This document shows positions 42,483 through 50,611 of a stretch of DNA of 56,389 nucleotides, one piece after another. Position numbers and translations under genes: made by a program. How positions within the stretch are numbered: the stretch's first letter is position 1; the number at the start of each line of letters is the position of its first letter. The DNA comes from Gemmataceae bacterium (GTDB lineage Bacteria; Planctomycetota; Planctomycetia; Gemmatales; Gemmataceae), in assembly GCA_022614915.1 (NCBI GenBank), contig JAKEHV010000346.1, positions 1-56,389 of the forward strand. Direction: 5' to 3'. The notes under the pieces are model-generated. The model did not search any database and was not told the origin of the DNA. It saw nothing but the letters and a program-made list of their open reading frames with translations.

Positions 42483-42684
42483 GAGACTCCCTTTGGGAGA
42501 TGATTTCATTCGCTTCGTCCGCCAGCAAGTTCATTTCCTCCTCCGTCCAGGGCCCCGTTTCGTAATCCGAATCCATGCGGAGGTAGACGTCCCTGCGGAC
42601 GAGAACGCATTCCATGCCGTCCACGTTCAACGCTAGCGGTTCTCCGCTTGCAACGGCCAATAGTTGTTCCTTATTCAAAACCAT
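42472..42684 (-). CDS. small antitoxin-type protein
   Basis: A 70-residue acidic protein (pieces: LNKEQLLAVASGEPL, YETGPWTEEEMNLLADEANE). No DNA-binding fold was recognised. The role is inferred from its place immediately before, and 11-base overlap with, the MazF-type gene. Confidence 0.75.
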   Translation of the reverse strand: MVLNKEQLLAVASGEPLALNVDGMECVLVRRDVYLRMDSDYETGPWTEEEMNLLADEANEIISQRESHEH

Positions 42685-42727
42685 GGACTAGCCCCTCACC
42701 ACGAACGGAATCAACTCATTCATTCTA

Positions 42728-45178
42728 TCACTGCGACTTCCTCATCTGAAAGGGTGCGCTGGTCGCCAGGCCCACGATCAGCGACGAGAAGCGGTAATTA
42801 TTCGCCCGCGCGTCGCGGACAATCTTGCGAATGGCGGGCGCGTCGAAGTCCTCGGGCGCCCGTCCCAGCGCGAAGGTGAACAGTTTTTCGGTCATCGTGC
42901 GGACAAACAACTCCGGCCGCGCAAGCAGCGCCTGCTCGAGTCCGGCGACGCCGTCGAATTCGCTGCCGTCGGGCAGTCCGCCGGCCGCATCGACCGGCTT
43001 GCCCTCTTCCAGCGTTCGAAAACGGCCGACGGCATCGAATTGTTCCAGCGAAAAGCCGACCGGATCGATGAGCCGATGGCAGCTCGCGCACGAGGCATTG
43101 GTGCGATGTTCCGCCAGGCGCTCGCGGATGGGGAGAGTTGCCAACACGGTGTTGTCGGCGAGCGAGCCGACATTGCCCGGCGGGGGCGGCGGCGGTGTCC
43201 CTAGAAAGTTCTCGAGGATCCACTTGCCCCTTATCACCGGCGAAGTGCGTGTGGCGTAGGAAGTAACGGTCAGAATGCTCCCATGGCGCAATAGGCCGCC
43301 CCGCTCCCGGTCGGCCCCCTCACCCCTACCCCTCTCCCCTTGGGGGAGAGGGGTAGGGGTGAGGGCGACACGACGAAAGCGATTGCCGTAGACATGGGGG
43401 ATTCCGTAGTGCATGGCGAGGCGTTCGTTGAGAAACGTGTAGTCCGCCTTTAAGAGATCGAGCACGCTCCGGTCTTCGCGCAGCACGCTTTCCACGAAAA
43501 GCTCCGTCTCCTGCCGGAAAGCCTTGCGCAGGTTGTCGTCGAAATCGGGGAACAGACGCAGGTCCGGCGTGATCGATTCCAGATTGCGAAGATGCAACCA
43601 TTGCACGGCGAAATTGGCGGCGAGGTTGCGCGCGCGGCCGTCCGCCAGCAGTCGCCGCACCTGTTTTTCGAACACCGCCGGCTTGCCTAGCTCGTTGCGC
43701 GCGGCCAGCTCCAGCAGCTCATCGTCCGGGATGCTGCTCCACAGGAAGAACGACAAACGCGACGCGAGATCGAGATCGCTGACTCTGTAGGCGGTCTTCG
43801 CGGCGAGGCCTGCCGGATCATGCTCGACGCGAAACAAGAACTGGGGATTCACGAGAATGGCGCTCAGGGCCGATTCGATCCCCGCATCGAAATCTCCGTC
43901 CGCACGCGCTTGCCGATAGAACTTCATCGCCTTCGCAAGATGGGCATCGGCGACCGGCCGCCGATAGGCCCGGCGCATGAGGGCGGAAAGGATCTTCTTG
44001 GCACAGTCTTCTTCGTCCGCCCTACCCCTCTCCGGGGGGAGAGGGGTAGGGGTGAGGGTCGGCTCGCAGACAAAAATGCGGGCGCGGCTGGGCGTCTGGC
44101 CGCGTCCCTTCCCGTTGTAGGGTCCCGTTATCGAAACCTGATAGACCGCCGGCGAAATGCGCGGATGACGATGCAAGTTGTAATGCGCCTGGTACGGCTG
44201 ACGCTGCGTTTCGAGCAAGGAGAACGGATTCTGCACAAACGTCACGCCCAGATCGTGCGGTCCGGCCGACACGGCGATGCGGGCCTTCAGATTCCCATCC
44301 ACCTTCTCATCGGCCTCATTGTTGACGGGCGGCTTGACGGTGATCGAAGCCAGGCGCTTTCGGTCCAGCAGCACTTCCAGCTCGTGACGCTCGCGCAAGC
44401 CTTCCACCTGCTCGTTGCGGTCGCGAGTCAGCCAAACCTGGATGTCGTACTCGCCGTCTTGCGGGAAGGTGTACGGAATCAGAATGCCGCCGCGCGTTCC
44501 CAAAGGAAGCCCTTCGACGCGACCTTCCTGAGTGAGGTCCGGCTGGACCCTGAAGGTGTCGCTGTTGGGAGATTTCGGCGCCCGGCCGACCGCCAACCGG
44601 CTGATCTTTTGCGCCGCCGTGATGTAACGGTCGAGAAGCGTAGGTGAGAGGTCGCCGTGGGGCGCGCTATCGAAGCCATGATTGGCTTCGTCCGCCGGCA
44701 AGAGCGCCGCGGCGTCGATATCGAGCGCCAAAAGATCGCGGATAGCGTTCTGGTATTCGGTGCGGTTCATTCGCCGCAAGGTTGCGGTTCGGCCGGGATT
44801 GGGGCGGGCGGCGGCAGCGCGGTCCAGCGCGTCTTCGAGCGCGGCGACGAAAGACTGGTATGTCCGCTCGTCCGGACGCGGCCTGCCCATAGGGGGCATC
44901 TGCCGCGCGGCAAGCTTCCGCACCACCTTTTCCCAAACTTCGGGGTGAGCGTCCACGTCTTCGGCGCTGACGGCATCGAGTGCCAGTCCGGCCCTCTTGT
45001 CATCGCTGTTGTGGCACTGCGTGCAGTGTTTTGTGACAAACTGTTTGACGGTGGCGCGATCAAGCTGCACCGCCCCGGAAGGCTTGGACGGTTCTTGTGC
45101 CCAGTCCACGCCAGCCAATCCACCAGCCAAGAATAGAACTGGTATGAAGCAACGGGCAGAAATCTTCGAACTAGGCAT
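42728..45178 (-). CDS. DUF1592-family cytochrome protein with repeat inserts
   Basis: An 816-residue exported protein. ATG 45178 starts the signal peptide; haem motif CTQCH at residues 52-56 and a late CASCH near 700. Blocks include RMNRTEYQNAIRDLLALD (DUF1587), the DUF1592 region with SRLSFFLWSSIPDDELL, FAVQWLHLRNLESITPD (DUF1588 part) and the closing SSLIVGLATSAPFQMR (DUF1585). Residues about 373-386 (TLTPTPLPPERGR) and 604-620 (LTPTPLPQGERGRGEG) are encoded by family D repeats. It is the first gene of the DUF1592/DUF1552 series. Confidence 0.92.
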   Translation of the reverse strand: MPSSKISARCFIPVLFLAGGLAGVDWAQEPSKPSGAVQLDRATVKQFVTKHCTQCHNSDDKRAGLALDAVSAEDVDAHPEVWEKVVRKLAARQMPPMGRPRPDERTYQSFVAALEDALDRAAAARPNPGRTATLRRMNRTEYQNAIRDLLALDIDAAALLPADEANHGFDSAPHGDLSPTLLDRYITAAQKISRLAVGRAPKSPNSDTFRVQPDLTQEGRVEGLPLGTRGGILIPYTFPQDGEYDIQVWLTRDRNEQVEGLRERHELEVLLDRKRLASITVKPPVNNEADEKVDGNLKARIAVSAGPHDLGVTFVQNPFSLLETQRQPYQAHYNLHRHPRISPAVYQVSITGPYNGKGRGQTPSRARIFVCEPTLTPTPLPPERGRADEEDCAKKILSALMRRAYRRPVADAHLAKAMKFYRQARADGDFDAGIESALSAILVNPQFLFRVEHDPAGLAAKTAYRVSDLDLASRLSFFLWSSIPDDELLELAARNELGKPAVFEKQVRRLLADGRARNLAANFAVQWLHLRNLESITPDLRLFPDFDDNLRKAFRQETELFVESVLREDRSVLDLLKADYTFLNERLAMHYGIPHVYGNRFRRVALTPTPLPQGERGRGEGADRERGGLLRHGSILTVTSYATRTSPVIRGKWILENFLGTPPPPPPGNVGSLADNTVLATLPIRERLAEHRTNASCASCHRLIDPVGFSLEQFDAVGRFRTLEEGKPVDAAGGLPDGSEFDGVAGLEQALLARPELFVRTMTEKLFTFALGRAPEDFDAPAIRKIVRDARANNYRFSSLIVGLATSAPFQMRKSQ
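43317..43365. repeat. dispersed repeat family D, perfect palindrome
   Basis: 23-base perfect inverted arms (43317-43339 and 43343-43365) of C/T- and G/A-rich sequence with loop TTG, inside the DUF1592 gene and in frame. Confidence 0.9.
44021..44058. repeat. dispersed repeat family D, shorter copy
   Basis: 13-base arms CCTACCCCTCTCC / GGAGAGGGGTAGG with a 4-base loop, then GGTGAGGG. It lies in the same gene and is also in frame. Confidence 0.85.
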
Positions 45179-45342
45179 GCGAGAAGACTCCTGCAACGAG
45201 ATGCGCACGCGTCGCTATTGTGAAAATGGCTAGCGAACGCAAACTCAAGGCGGGCATACGCTACGGTCGTTGGTATGCTGTCCAGCCTACGCCCTGTCAA
45301 ATACGTCGTCAAGGAAAGTTTGTTCGGAACTCTCCAGACTGG

Positions 45343-46479
45343 TTAGCTCGCCCGCTGGATTGCCTTGGCGTTGAACTCGACGCCGATGACCGCGGTGGCG
45401 GAGATTTGCTTGCCGCGCACATCGACAAAGCCGCGCCGCACTTGCACGCGCCAAACCAAGTCCTCGCCGGACTTAAGAATCTTCGGCACATCGTTTTTGA
45501 ATTCGGACACGGTCGTGATTTTGACAAGCGCTGTCTGGCCCGGCGCTAATTCGCCGCTTATGAGTTCGTCGTCCTTGAAGAATTGCAGGAAGCCGCCGAA
45601 GATTCTCTTTTGGCTCCAATCCAAATAGGTGTAGGGCAATTCTCTTCCTTTGGCATAGCGCAGGAACTCCTCGGACATCGGGTGGAACAGGTACTCCTGC
45701 GAGAGATTGCGCACCTTCAGATGAAGCACCAACTCGACATCGTCGACAGCCTCGACTTTGACCGGGGTCACTTCCACATCGCCGATGCGCAAGGCTTGGG
45801 CGAAGCGGGTCTTCAGCTTGCCGGACAGCGGCGAATCGTGAGCCACTTTTTGGCGCGGCCCCTCTTTGGGCTTGGGGTCCGGAAGGTGCTCGAGCGGGTC
45901 GTAATTCTTGCTCTGGTTGTAAAGCAAATAGGCGATGACTCCGGTGGCAATGAGGGCATACGGAACCAGGAATATGAGCAGATAGGGGACGAGCAGGCTG
46001 CGCTTTGCGGCCGCGACTTTGACGACGGTCGGCGGCGTATCCGGCGTCGGCAATTGCGCCGAGTCTTCGAATCGATCCGCCGCTTCGTCCTGGTTGGCGG
46101 TCGCGCTGGACCAGGGCGTGGCCGGCTCGGGCGCGGTCGGCAGCGGCAGCATCAAATGGGGCAGCGAAGTCGTCTCGAGCGTCGGCGACTCGATGGAATC
46201 CTCCGCGGACGACGGCTCGGGCGGCAATTCGACCAGAGGCTTGTCGGACGGCTCTTCAAACAACTCGTCCCCTTGACCCGGCGTGAAAATACTTTCGATT
46301 TCGCGGCTGTCGATTCCGGGAAAGTCCGCTCCGTCACTCCCCAAAGCGCGGGATGCATTATCAGTCGGCGCCTGCACGATTGCCTGACAGTGCGGACAGT
46401 GCACCTGGGCGCCCAAGTGCTCGACCTGGACCGCCATCACCTTGCCACAGCTGCCGCACTGTATTTGGACCGTTTCCAT
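45343..46479 (-). CDS. zinc-ribbon single-membrane-segment protein
   Basis: A 378-residue protein from ATG 46479. Residues 8-31 hold a zinc ribbon CGSCGKVM...CPHC. A Ser/Pro/Glu-rich linker follows to about 150, then one membrane segment (LLVPYLLIFLVPYALIATGVIAYLL) and a C-terminal beta domain with FVDVRGKQISATAVIGV. The architecture is seen in planctomycetes. The function is unknown; the ribbon would sit in the cytoplasm and the beta domain outside. Confidence 0.82.
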   Translation of the reverse strand: METVQIQCGSCGKVMAVQVEHLGAQVHCPHCQAIVQAPTDNASRALGSDGADFPGIDSREIESIFTPGQGDELFEEPSDKPLVELPPEPSSAEDSIESPTLETTSLPHLMLPLPTAPEPATPWSSATANQDEAADRFEDSAQLPTPDTPPTVVKVAAAKRSLLVPYLLIFLVPYALIATGVIAYLLYNQSKNYDPLEHLPDPKPKEGPRQKVAHDSPLSGKLKTRFAQALRIGDVEVTPVKVEAVDDVELVLHLKVRNLSQEYLFHPMSEEFLRYAKGRELPYTYLDWSQKRIFGGFLQFFKDDELISGELAPGQTALVKITTVSEFKNDVPKILKSGEDLVWRVQVRRGFVDVRGKQISATAVIGVEFNAKAIQRAS

Positions 46480-46484
46480 GATGT

Positions 46485-46551
46485 CGTAGGCGAAGCAGCT
46501 TGCTTCGCCGCTGCGATGCAGACAGTGGCGAAGCAGGCAGCTTCGCCTACG
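46485..46551. repeat. inverted repeat family E between EF-P and the zinc-ribbon gene
   Basis: CGTAGGCGAAGCAGC and TTCGCC words at the left (46485-46509) pair with GGCGAAGC...GCTTCGCCTACG (to 46551). It fills almost the whole gap. Confidence 0.75.
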
Positions 46552-46553
46552 AA

Positions 46554-47123
46554 TTATTTCGACCGGCTGAGGTACTCGCCGGTGCGGGTATCGACAGCGA
46601 TCATCTCGCCGATTTCGATGAAGGGGGGCACCGAGATTTTGAGTCCCGTTTCGAGGGTGGCAGGCTTGTACTGCGCCGCTGCAGTCGCCCCTTTGAGGCT
46701 CGGCTCCGTCTCGGTCACTTGCAGCTCGACAGTGGCGGGCAACTCGAGACTGAGCGGCTTGCCTTCGTAGAACACCACTTGCGCTTTGTTGCCTTCCTTC
46801 ATATATAGCATCAATTCCCCGACCCACTCTTTGGACAAGGTGGTCTGGTCGTAATTCTCCGTATCCATGAAGACGTAGCCGTCGCCGTCCTGGTAGATGT
46901 ATTGCAGCTCGCGCTTGTCCAGATAGGCCTGTTCGACCTTGTCTTCGGGGCGAACCCGGTTGGTGGTGATGGAGCCGGTCTTCAGGTTTTTGAGCTTGAG
47001 CTGCAGAATGGCCCGCCAGTTTCCGGGCGTATTCAAATCGCGATCCACGACGTAATAAAGCTGCCCGTCCTCGCCGACAAGGACCATGCCTTTGCGGACC
47101 TGGCTGTACGGTATCGACGCCAC
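46554..47123 (-). CDS. efp: elongation factor P
   Basis: A 189-residue EF-P, which helps ribosomes stalled on polyproline. The start is GTG 47123, with GAGGAGG eight bases upstream. The domain I loop reads NTPGNWRAILQLKLKN; the position of the modified Lys34 of E. coli is Asn35 here, and neither the Lys of the EpmA type nor the Arg of the EarP type is at the tip. The other domains (QYIYQDGDGYVFMDTENYDQ and PFIEIGEMIAVDTRTGEYLSR) are normal. Confidence 0.92.
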   Translation of the reverse strand: MASIPYSQVRKGMVLVGEDGQLYYVVDRDLNTPGNWRAILQLKLKNLKTGSITTNRVRPEDKVEQAYLDKRELQYIYQDGDGYVFMDTENYDQTTLSKEWVGELMLYMKEGNKAQVVFYEGKPLSLELPATVELQVTETEPSLKGATAAAQYKPATLETGLKISVPPFIEIGEMIAVDTRTGEYLSRSK

Positions 47124-47299
47124 GACAAACCTCCTCGCTATGCAAACGGTTCCGTTGTGCCCTATGTTTCGACAAGAGTAGGAGATAGAGTAACAAAAAA
47201 GCTCTACAACGACACCGCCATTTTTCATTGTGCGACGGAACGGAATCGATTAGATTATCGTCTAAGCAGGTAGAAAGTTGCGGGATAAAGGTGCGCCTT

Positions 47300-48094
47300 A
47301 TGAAAGTGCTGGCTCAGCTCGTTAGCTTCTTGGCCGTGGCGCTGTTCCTGCTGCCGGGAGTGACCGCGCAAGACAAGGACAAAAAGCAGCCCGACAAAGA
47401 AGAGAAAAAGGACGACAAAAAAGACGCCAAAGGCGAGGATGCCAAGGGCAAGAAGAAAAAATCCGACCCCAAGATGAAGGACGAGCCGGACGAGGACACG
47501 GTCGTCTTTGGCCAATACATCACGGGGCAGATCGCGCAGTTTGACTCCAATTCCGCGCGCGATTTTGCCGTCACGCTGCCGTACGCTAATCCGCTCAAGA
47601 TTCAGGAATTCAATCTTTGGAAATGGCAGCGCTATTCGATGATCATGCAAAGCGACAAGGCCACGCGCGCTGCGGACATGCAAGAATTCTACGTCGAGCT
47701 GGTCAAAAAGCAGAATGAGCTCAAAAGCACTATCAACCAGCTCGATCTGCGGGCGGGCGATGGGTGCAAGGTGCGCTCCAACTTCCTGCCCCAGGAATTC
47801 GACGACAAGGGCAACCCCAAGATCTGGACCAAGAAGGACATCGACGCCCTCAGGAAGAAAAGCGGCAAGCTGCCCGGCTTCCCCGCCGACTTCGACCAAC
47901 TGCGCCAGGGTCAGATCGTGACGGTGTATCTGGCCAAGCAGGAGAAAAAGGAAAAAGAGAAATCCGCGACCGGCGAGAAAGGCAAAGGCGCCGAAAAGGC
48001 CAAAAAGAAAATGCCGGAAGAAGACATGGAGCTGCAAACGCGGCAGGAATGCGTCATGATCCTTATCGTCCGCGAGGCGCCGCCGCGGCCTTGA
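47300..48094 (+). CDS. exported lysine-rich protein of unknown function
   Basis: A 264-residue protein from ATG 47300. The first 23 residues are a signal peptide (VLAQLVSFLAVALFLLPGVTA). Then comes a Lys/Asp/Glu-rich low-complexity stretch of about 40 residues, a folded domain (FGQYITGQIAQFDSNSARDF..., NLWKWQRYSMIMQSD), and a second Lys-rich stretch near the C-terminus. No catalytic motif is recognised. The terminator follows the gene. Confidence 0.78.
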   Translation: MKVLAQLVSFLAVALFLLPGVTAQDKDKKQPDKEEKKDDKKDAKGEDAKGKKKKSDPKMKDEPDEDTVVFGQYITGQIAQFDSNSARDFAVTLPYANPLKIQEFNLWKWQRYSMIMQSDKATRAADMQEFYVELVKKQNELKSTINQLDLRAGDGCKVRSNFLPQEFDDKGNPKIWTKKDIDALRKKSGKLPGFPADFDQLRQGQIVTVYLAKQEKKEKEKSATGEKGKGAEKAKKKMPEEDMELQTRQECVMILIVREAPPRP

Positions 48095-48111
48095 CCCCTT
48101 TCACATTGCCC

Positions 48112-48143
48112 AAACCCACGGCATAATAGCCGTGGGTTTTTTT
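48112..48143 (+). terminator. terminator after the lysine-rich protein gene
   Basis: AAACCCACGGC (48112-48122) pairs with GCCGTGGGTTT (48129-48139), loop ATAATA, followed by T to 48143. Confidence 0.92.
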
Positions 48144-48161
48144 GTTGAATGAGGGATCGCC

Positions 48162-48635
48162 ATGCCGCAATGTCCCCAATGCGCCAAGCCGCTGCGCGAA
48201 GTCACGCGCCGCTGCCCGTCGTGCCAGGCCGACCTCGCGCTGCTCGTCGATTACGTCAGTCATTTGAACGGCGGCCTGGAGCGCGCCGACAACTTGCTCA
48301 AAGCGGGCGAACTGGGCCCAGCGGTATGGGCCTATCTGGAAGTGCTCGAGGTCGATCCCGACAACGCCCCGGCGCGCCGGCAGGTGGGCCAGGTCGTCAC
48401 CGCGGTCCGGCAATTCGACCAGGTCAACGAGGGCCGGCGCTGGCTAAGTCGCATTCGCAGCGAGGCAGGCGACAACCTCTTACAGCGCTGGCGCAATTAC
48501 ATCTTGATCGCCGCCGGAGTCTTCTTGGCGTTTTCGATCGGCTTCTGGCTCGGCGGGCTGTCCTTCGAAGAATCAAACGGCGCCCAGCCTGATCCGCCCG
48601 TGCCGCAGCACAAGGATACGCTGTCGGGGAAGTAG
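48162..48635 (+). CDS. zinc-ribbon, TPR-like, membrane-anchored small protein
   Basis: A 157-residue protein with GAGGGAT before the ATG. Residues 3-21 form a zinc ribbon (CPQCAKPLREVTRRCPSC), 35-80 resemble a TPR unit (ADNLLKAGELGPAVWAYLEVLEVDPDN), and 110-130 are a membrane segment (YILIAAGVFLAFSIGFWLGG). The short tail is outside. Function unknown. It is convergent with the SPFH operon. Confidence 0.8.
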   Translation: MPQCPQCAKPLREVTRRCPSCQADLALLVDYVSHLNGGLERADNLLKAGELGPAVWAYLEVLEVDPDNAPARRQVGQVVTAVRQFDQVNEGRRWLSRIRSEAGDNLLQRWRNYILIAAGVFLAFSIGFWLGGLSFEESNGAQPDPPVPQHKDTLSGK

Positions 48636-48642
48636 AGTGCAA

Positions 48643-49590
48643 TTACTTTTTCTTCGGCATCAATGGGAACTGCGTAATGTTGAGCCCTTCGCCAGTGAGG
48701 AAATTGTCCAGCACGTCGATCCGTCCGGTCTCGCGCATGCGATTGTAGAGTCGCGTCATCTCATCTTGCCAGAGAGAGTTCAAGTAATTGGGGTCCTGGC
48801 GCACCAGCTTGCGGTACTGCTCCCACCGGCGAAGAAAGGTCTCCGCGTCGGCCTGGGCTTGCAGGCGTTGCTCGCGGACATAGGCGGCGGCGAGGCTCTT
48901 AATGCGAAACACTTCTCCGGCGGCTTCGCTCAACTTGCGGTTGGCTTCCTGCTCGGCCTGGTTTTTTTGGGTGCTGGTGGTCGTTTCCGCCTGAGCCAAG
49001 CGATCGAAGGCCTCCTTCACTTCTTCCGGAGGATACAAACGATTGACGCTGGCTTGCTCGATGCGGACGCCAAGGTCGTACGGCGCGATGCGGCTCTGCA
49101 CGGCTTGCACCAGATAGCCCGGCAGGACAGCCTTGCCGCGCCGCAGCGTTTCGAACACGTCGCGGCCGGCGATCCACTCCGCCAACGCGGTTTCCGCCGC
49201 CCGCGCCACCAGGGCGTCAACGCGATCCTTGTGCAGGACGAACTTCACTACCTCGTCCTCGACGACAGCGTAATTCACTTCCGCCTGGATGTTGACCAGA
49301 TTGTGATCGCCGGTCAGCAATTGACCGGGCGGCGTCAGCCGGTCTTCCTCAGTGGCCGGCGCCGCATCGATGCCGACGGCCACGCGCCGTACCTGCCCGA
49401 CCGCCACGCGCTCGACGCGGTCCCAGCCCCAGGGCAGGCCGATGAAAAGGCCTGGCCCCGGCTTGTAGTCCAGTATCCGGCCGAAACGGCGCACGACGGC
49501 CCGCTCGCCCGGCTCGACTTGCGTCACTGCCGACAGGGCCGTCCAACCAAGAAACAACACGAGCAGCGCCGCGAGCACGATTCGCTTCAT
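48643..49590 (-). CDS. SPFH/band 7 membrane protein, HflK/HflC-like (third gene)
   Basis: A 315-residue SPFH protein. An N-terminal membrane segment is followed by EPGERAVVRRFGRILDYKPGPGLFIGLPWGWD, the HflK-type prohibitin start, then the coiled-coil-rich part (EEVKEAFDRLAQAETTTSTQKNQAEQEANRKLSEAAGEV, in pieces). Its start overlaps the stop of the preceding gene by ATGA. SPFH proteins form large membrane rings; HflK/HflC control FtsH. Here the partner operon is the metal ATPase fusion, so a ring around that pump is an inference. Confidence 0.88.
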   Translation of the reverse strand: MKRIVLAALLVLFLGWTALSAVTQVEPGERAVVRRFGRILDYKPGPGLFIGLPWGWDRVERVAVGQVRRVAVGIDAAPATEEDRLTPPGQLLTGDHNLVNIQAEVNYAVVEDEVVKFVLHKDRVDALVARAAETALAEWIAGRDVFETLRRGKAVLPGYLVQAVQSRIAPYDLGVRIEQASVNRLYPPEEVKEAFDRLAQAETTTSTQKNQAEQEANRKLSEAAGEVFRIKSLAAAYVREQRLQAQADAETFLRRWEQYRKLVRQDPNYLNSLWQDEMTRLYNRMRETGRIDVLDNFLTGEGLNITQFPLMPKKK

Positions 49591-50591
49591 GGCATGCCTC
49601 CTTGCCCATTTTTCTTGTCGTCCTTGGGGAGAGAGGGGTTAGAAGTGAGGGGACGCGGCGGCATGAACAAGAGATCAAACAAGGGGCGATGGGTGGACAA
49701 CAGCAATACGGTCTTGTTGTCCGCGAGAATCGATTGCAGTTTCTCCATTTGCTTCAAGAAGGCGTAAAACTCCGGATCCTTCTGATGGGCCTGATTGCGG
49801 ATGAGCATGGCCTCCGTATCCGCCTGGCCTTTGAGTTTTTCCTCGTCGAAGCGGGCTCTGGCCAACAGCTCGCGCACCTTTTCTTCGGCGGCGCTTTCGA
49901 TGTTGCGGGCCTTGAGTTCACCTTCGCTCAGGATTTCGGTCACTTTTTTCTTGCGCTCGCTTCGGATGCGGTCGAAGATTGCCGAACGGACCTCGCCTGG
50001 ATGGCTGAAACGGCGCAGGCGAATGTCCACAAGATCGACGCCGTAGTCCCTGAGCAACGTTTCCCGAAGCTGCGTCATGAGCTCGAACTGCAGCTCTTGC
50101 ATTTTTTCATCGACGTGCGTCCGGCCTGGTTTTTCTCCGGCGTCCGTGCTAACCAGGTCGTGCATGCTCCGCTGCGTGATGGCTGCGCCAAGCTGGCTGT
50201 TGATGCGCGGACCCAGAATGTCGCGGGCACGCTCCGGCGTGCCCAGCCGGCGCACAAACTGATCGACGGCGTCGCTGCCGGCGATTTTCCAGCATACGTA
50301 GGCCTCAATGGACAAGGTCTTGTCGATCGTCTTGCCTTCCGGGTCGTGCGTGAGGACTTCGGTCGCGGGCAAGTCGAAGAATTGCAACCGGCGATCGAGG
50401 CGCTGCACGGAGCTGAAGGGCCAGGGCCAGCCCAGGTGCAACCCCGCGCCGTCCGCGCCGCCGTCGAAAGTCGCGACGTGCTTGCCCAGTATCGTCACAT
50501 AGCCATACTCCGCGGCGTCCACGGTGTAGAGCGACAGCCGCACGAGAAGGAGGAAGAGAGCGACCAATAGGATTTTCGAAAGCAAGCGCAT
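49587..50591 (-). CDS. SPFH/band 7 membrane protein, HflC-like (second gene)
   Basis: A 334-residue SPFH protein with GAGG before the ATG at 50591. The membrane segment and YTVDAAEYGYVTILGKHVAT start, ILGPRINSQLGAAITQRSMHDL and DYGVDLVDIRLRRFSHPGEVRSAIFDRI are typical of HflC. The C-terminal 20 residues (around 313-323) are encoded by a family D repeat. It follows the ATPase fusion by 20 bases and overlaps the next SPFH gene. Confidence 0.88.
   Translation of the reverse strand: MRLLSKILLVALFLLLVRLSLYTVDAAEYGYVTILGKHVATFDGGADGAGLHLGWPWPFSSVQRLDRRLQFFDLPATEVLTHDPEGKTIDKTLSIEAYVCWKIAGSDAVDQFVRRLGTPERARDILGPRINSQLGAAITQRSMHDLVSTDAGEKPGRTHVDEKMQELQFELMTQLRETLLRDYGVDLVDIRLRRFSHPGEVRSAIFDRIRSERKKKVTEILSEGELKARNIESAAEEKVRELLARARFDEEKLKGQADTEAMLIRNQAHQKDPEFYAFLKQMEKLQSILADNKTVLLLSTHRPLFDLLFMPPRPLTSNPSLPKDDKKNGQGGMP
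49623..49652. repeat. dispersed repeat family D in the HflC-like gene
   Basis: CTTGGGGAGAGAGGGGTTAG plus AAGTGAGGGG, a diverged copy of the family seen at 43317-43365. It is read in frame near the C-terminus. Confidence 0.65.
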
Positions 50592-50611
50592 GACAAAACC
50601 TCACTCGTTTT

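Noticed and set aside
45343-47196. 617-codon frame joining the EF-P region to the zinc-ribbon protein
   Set aside because: The upstream half is a shadow of EF-P in another frame; the zinc ribbon begins at the ATG at 46479.
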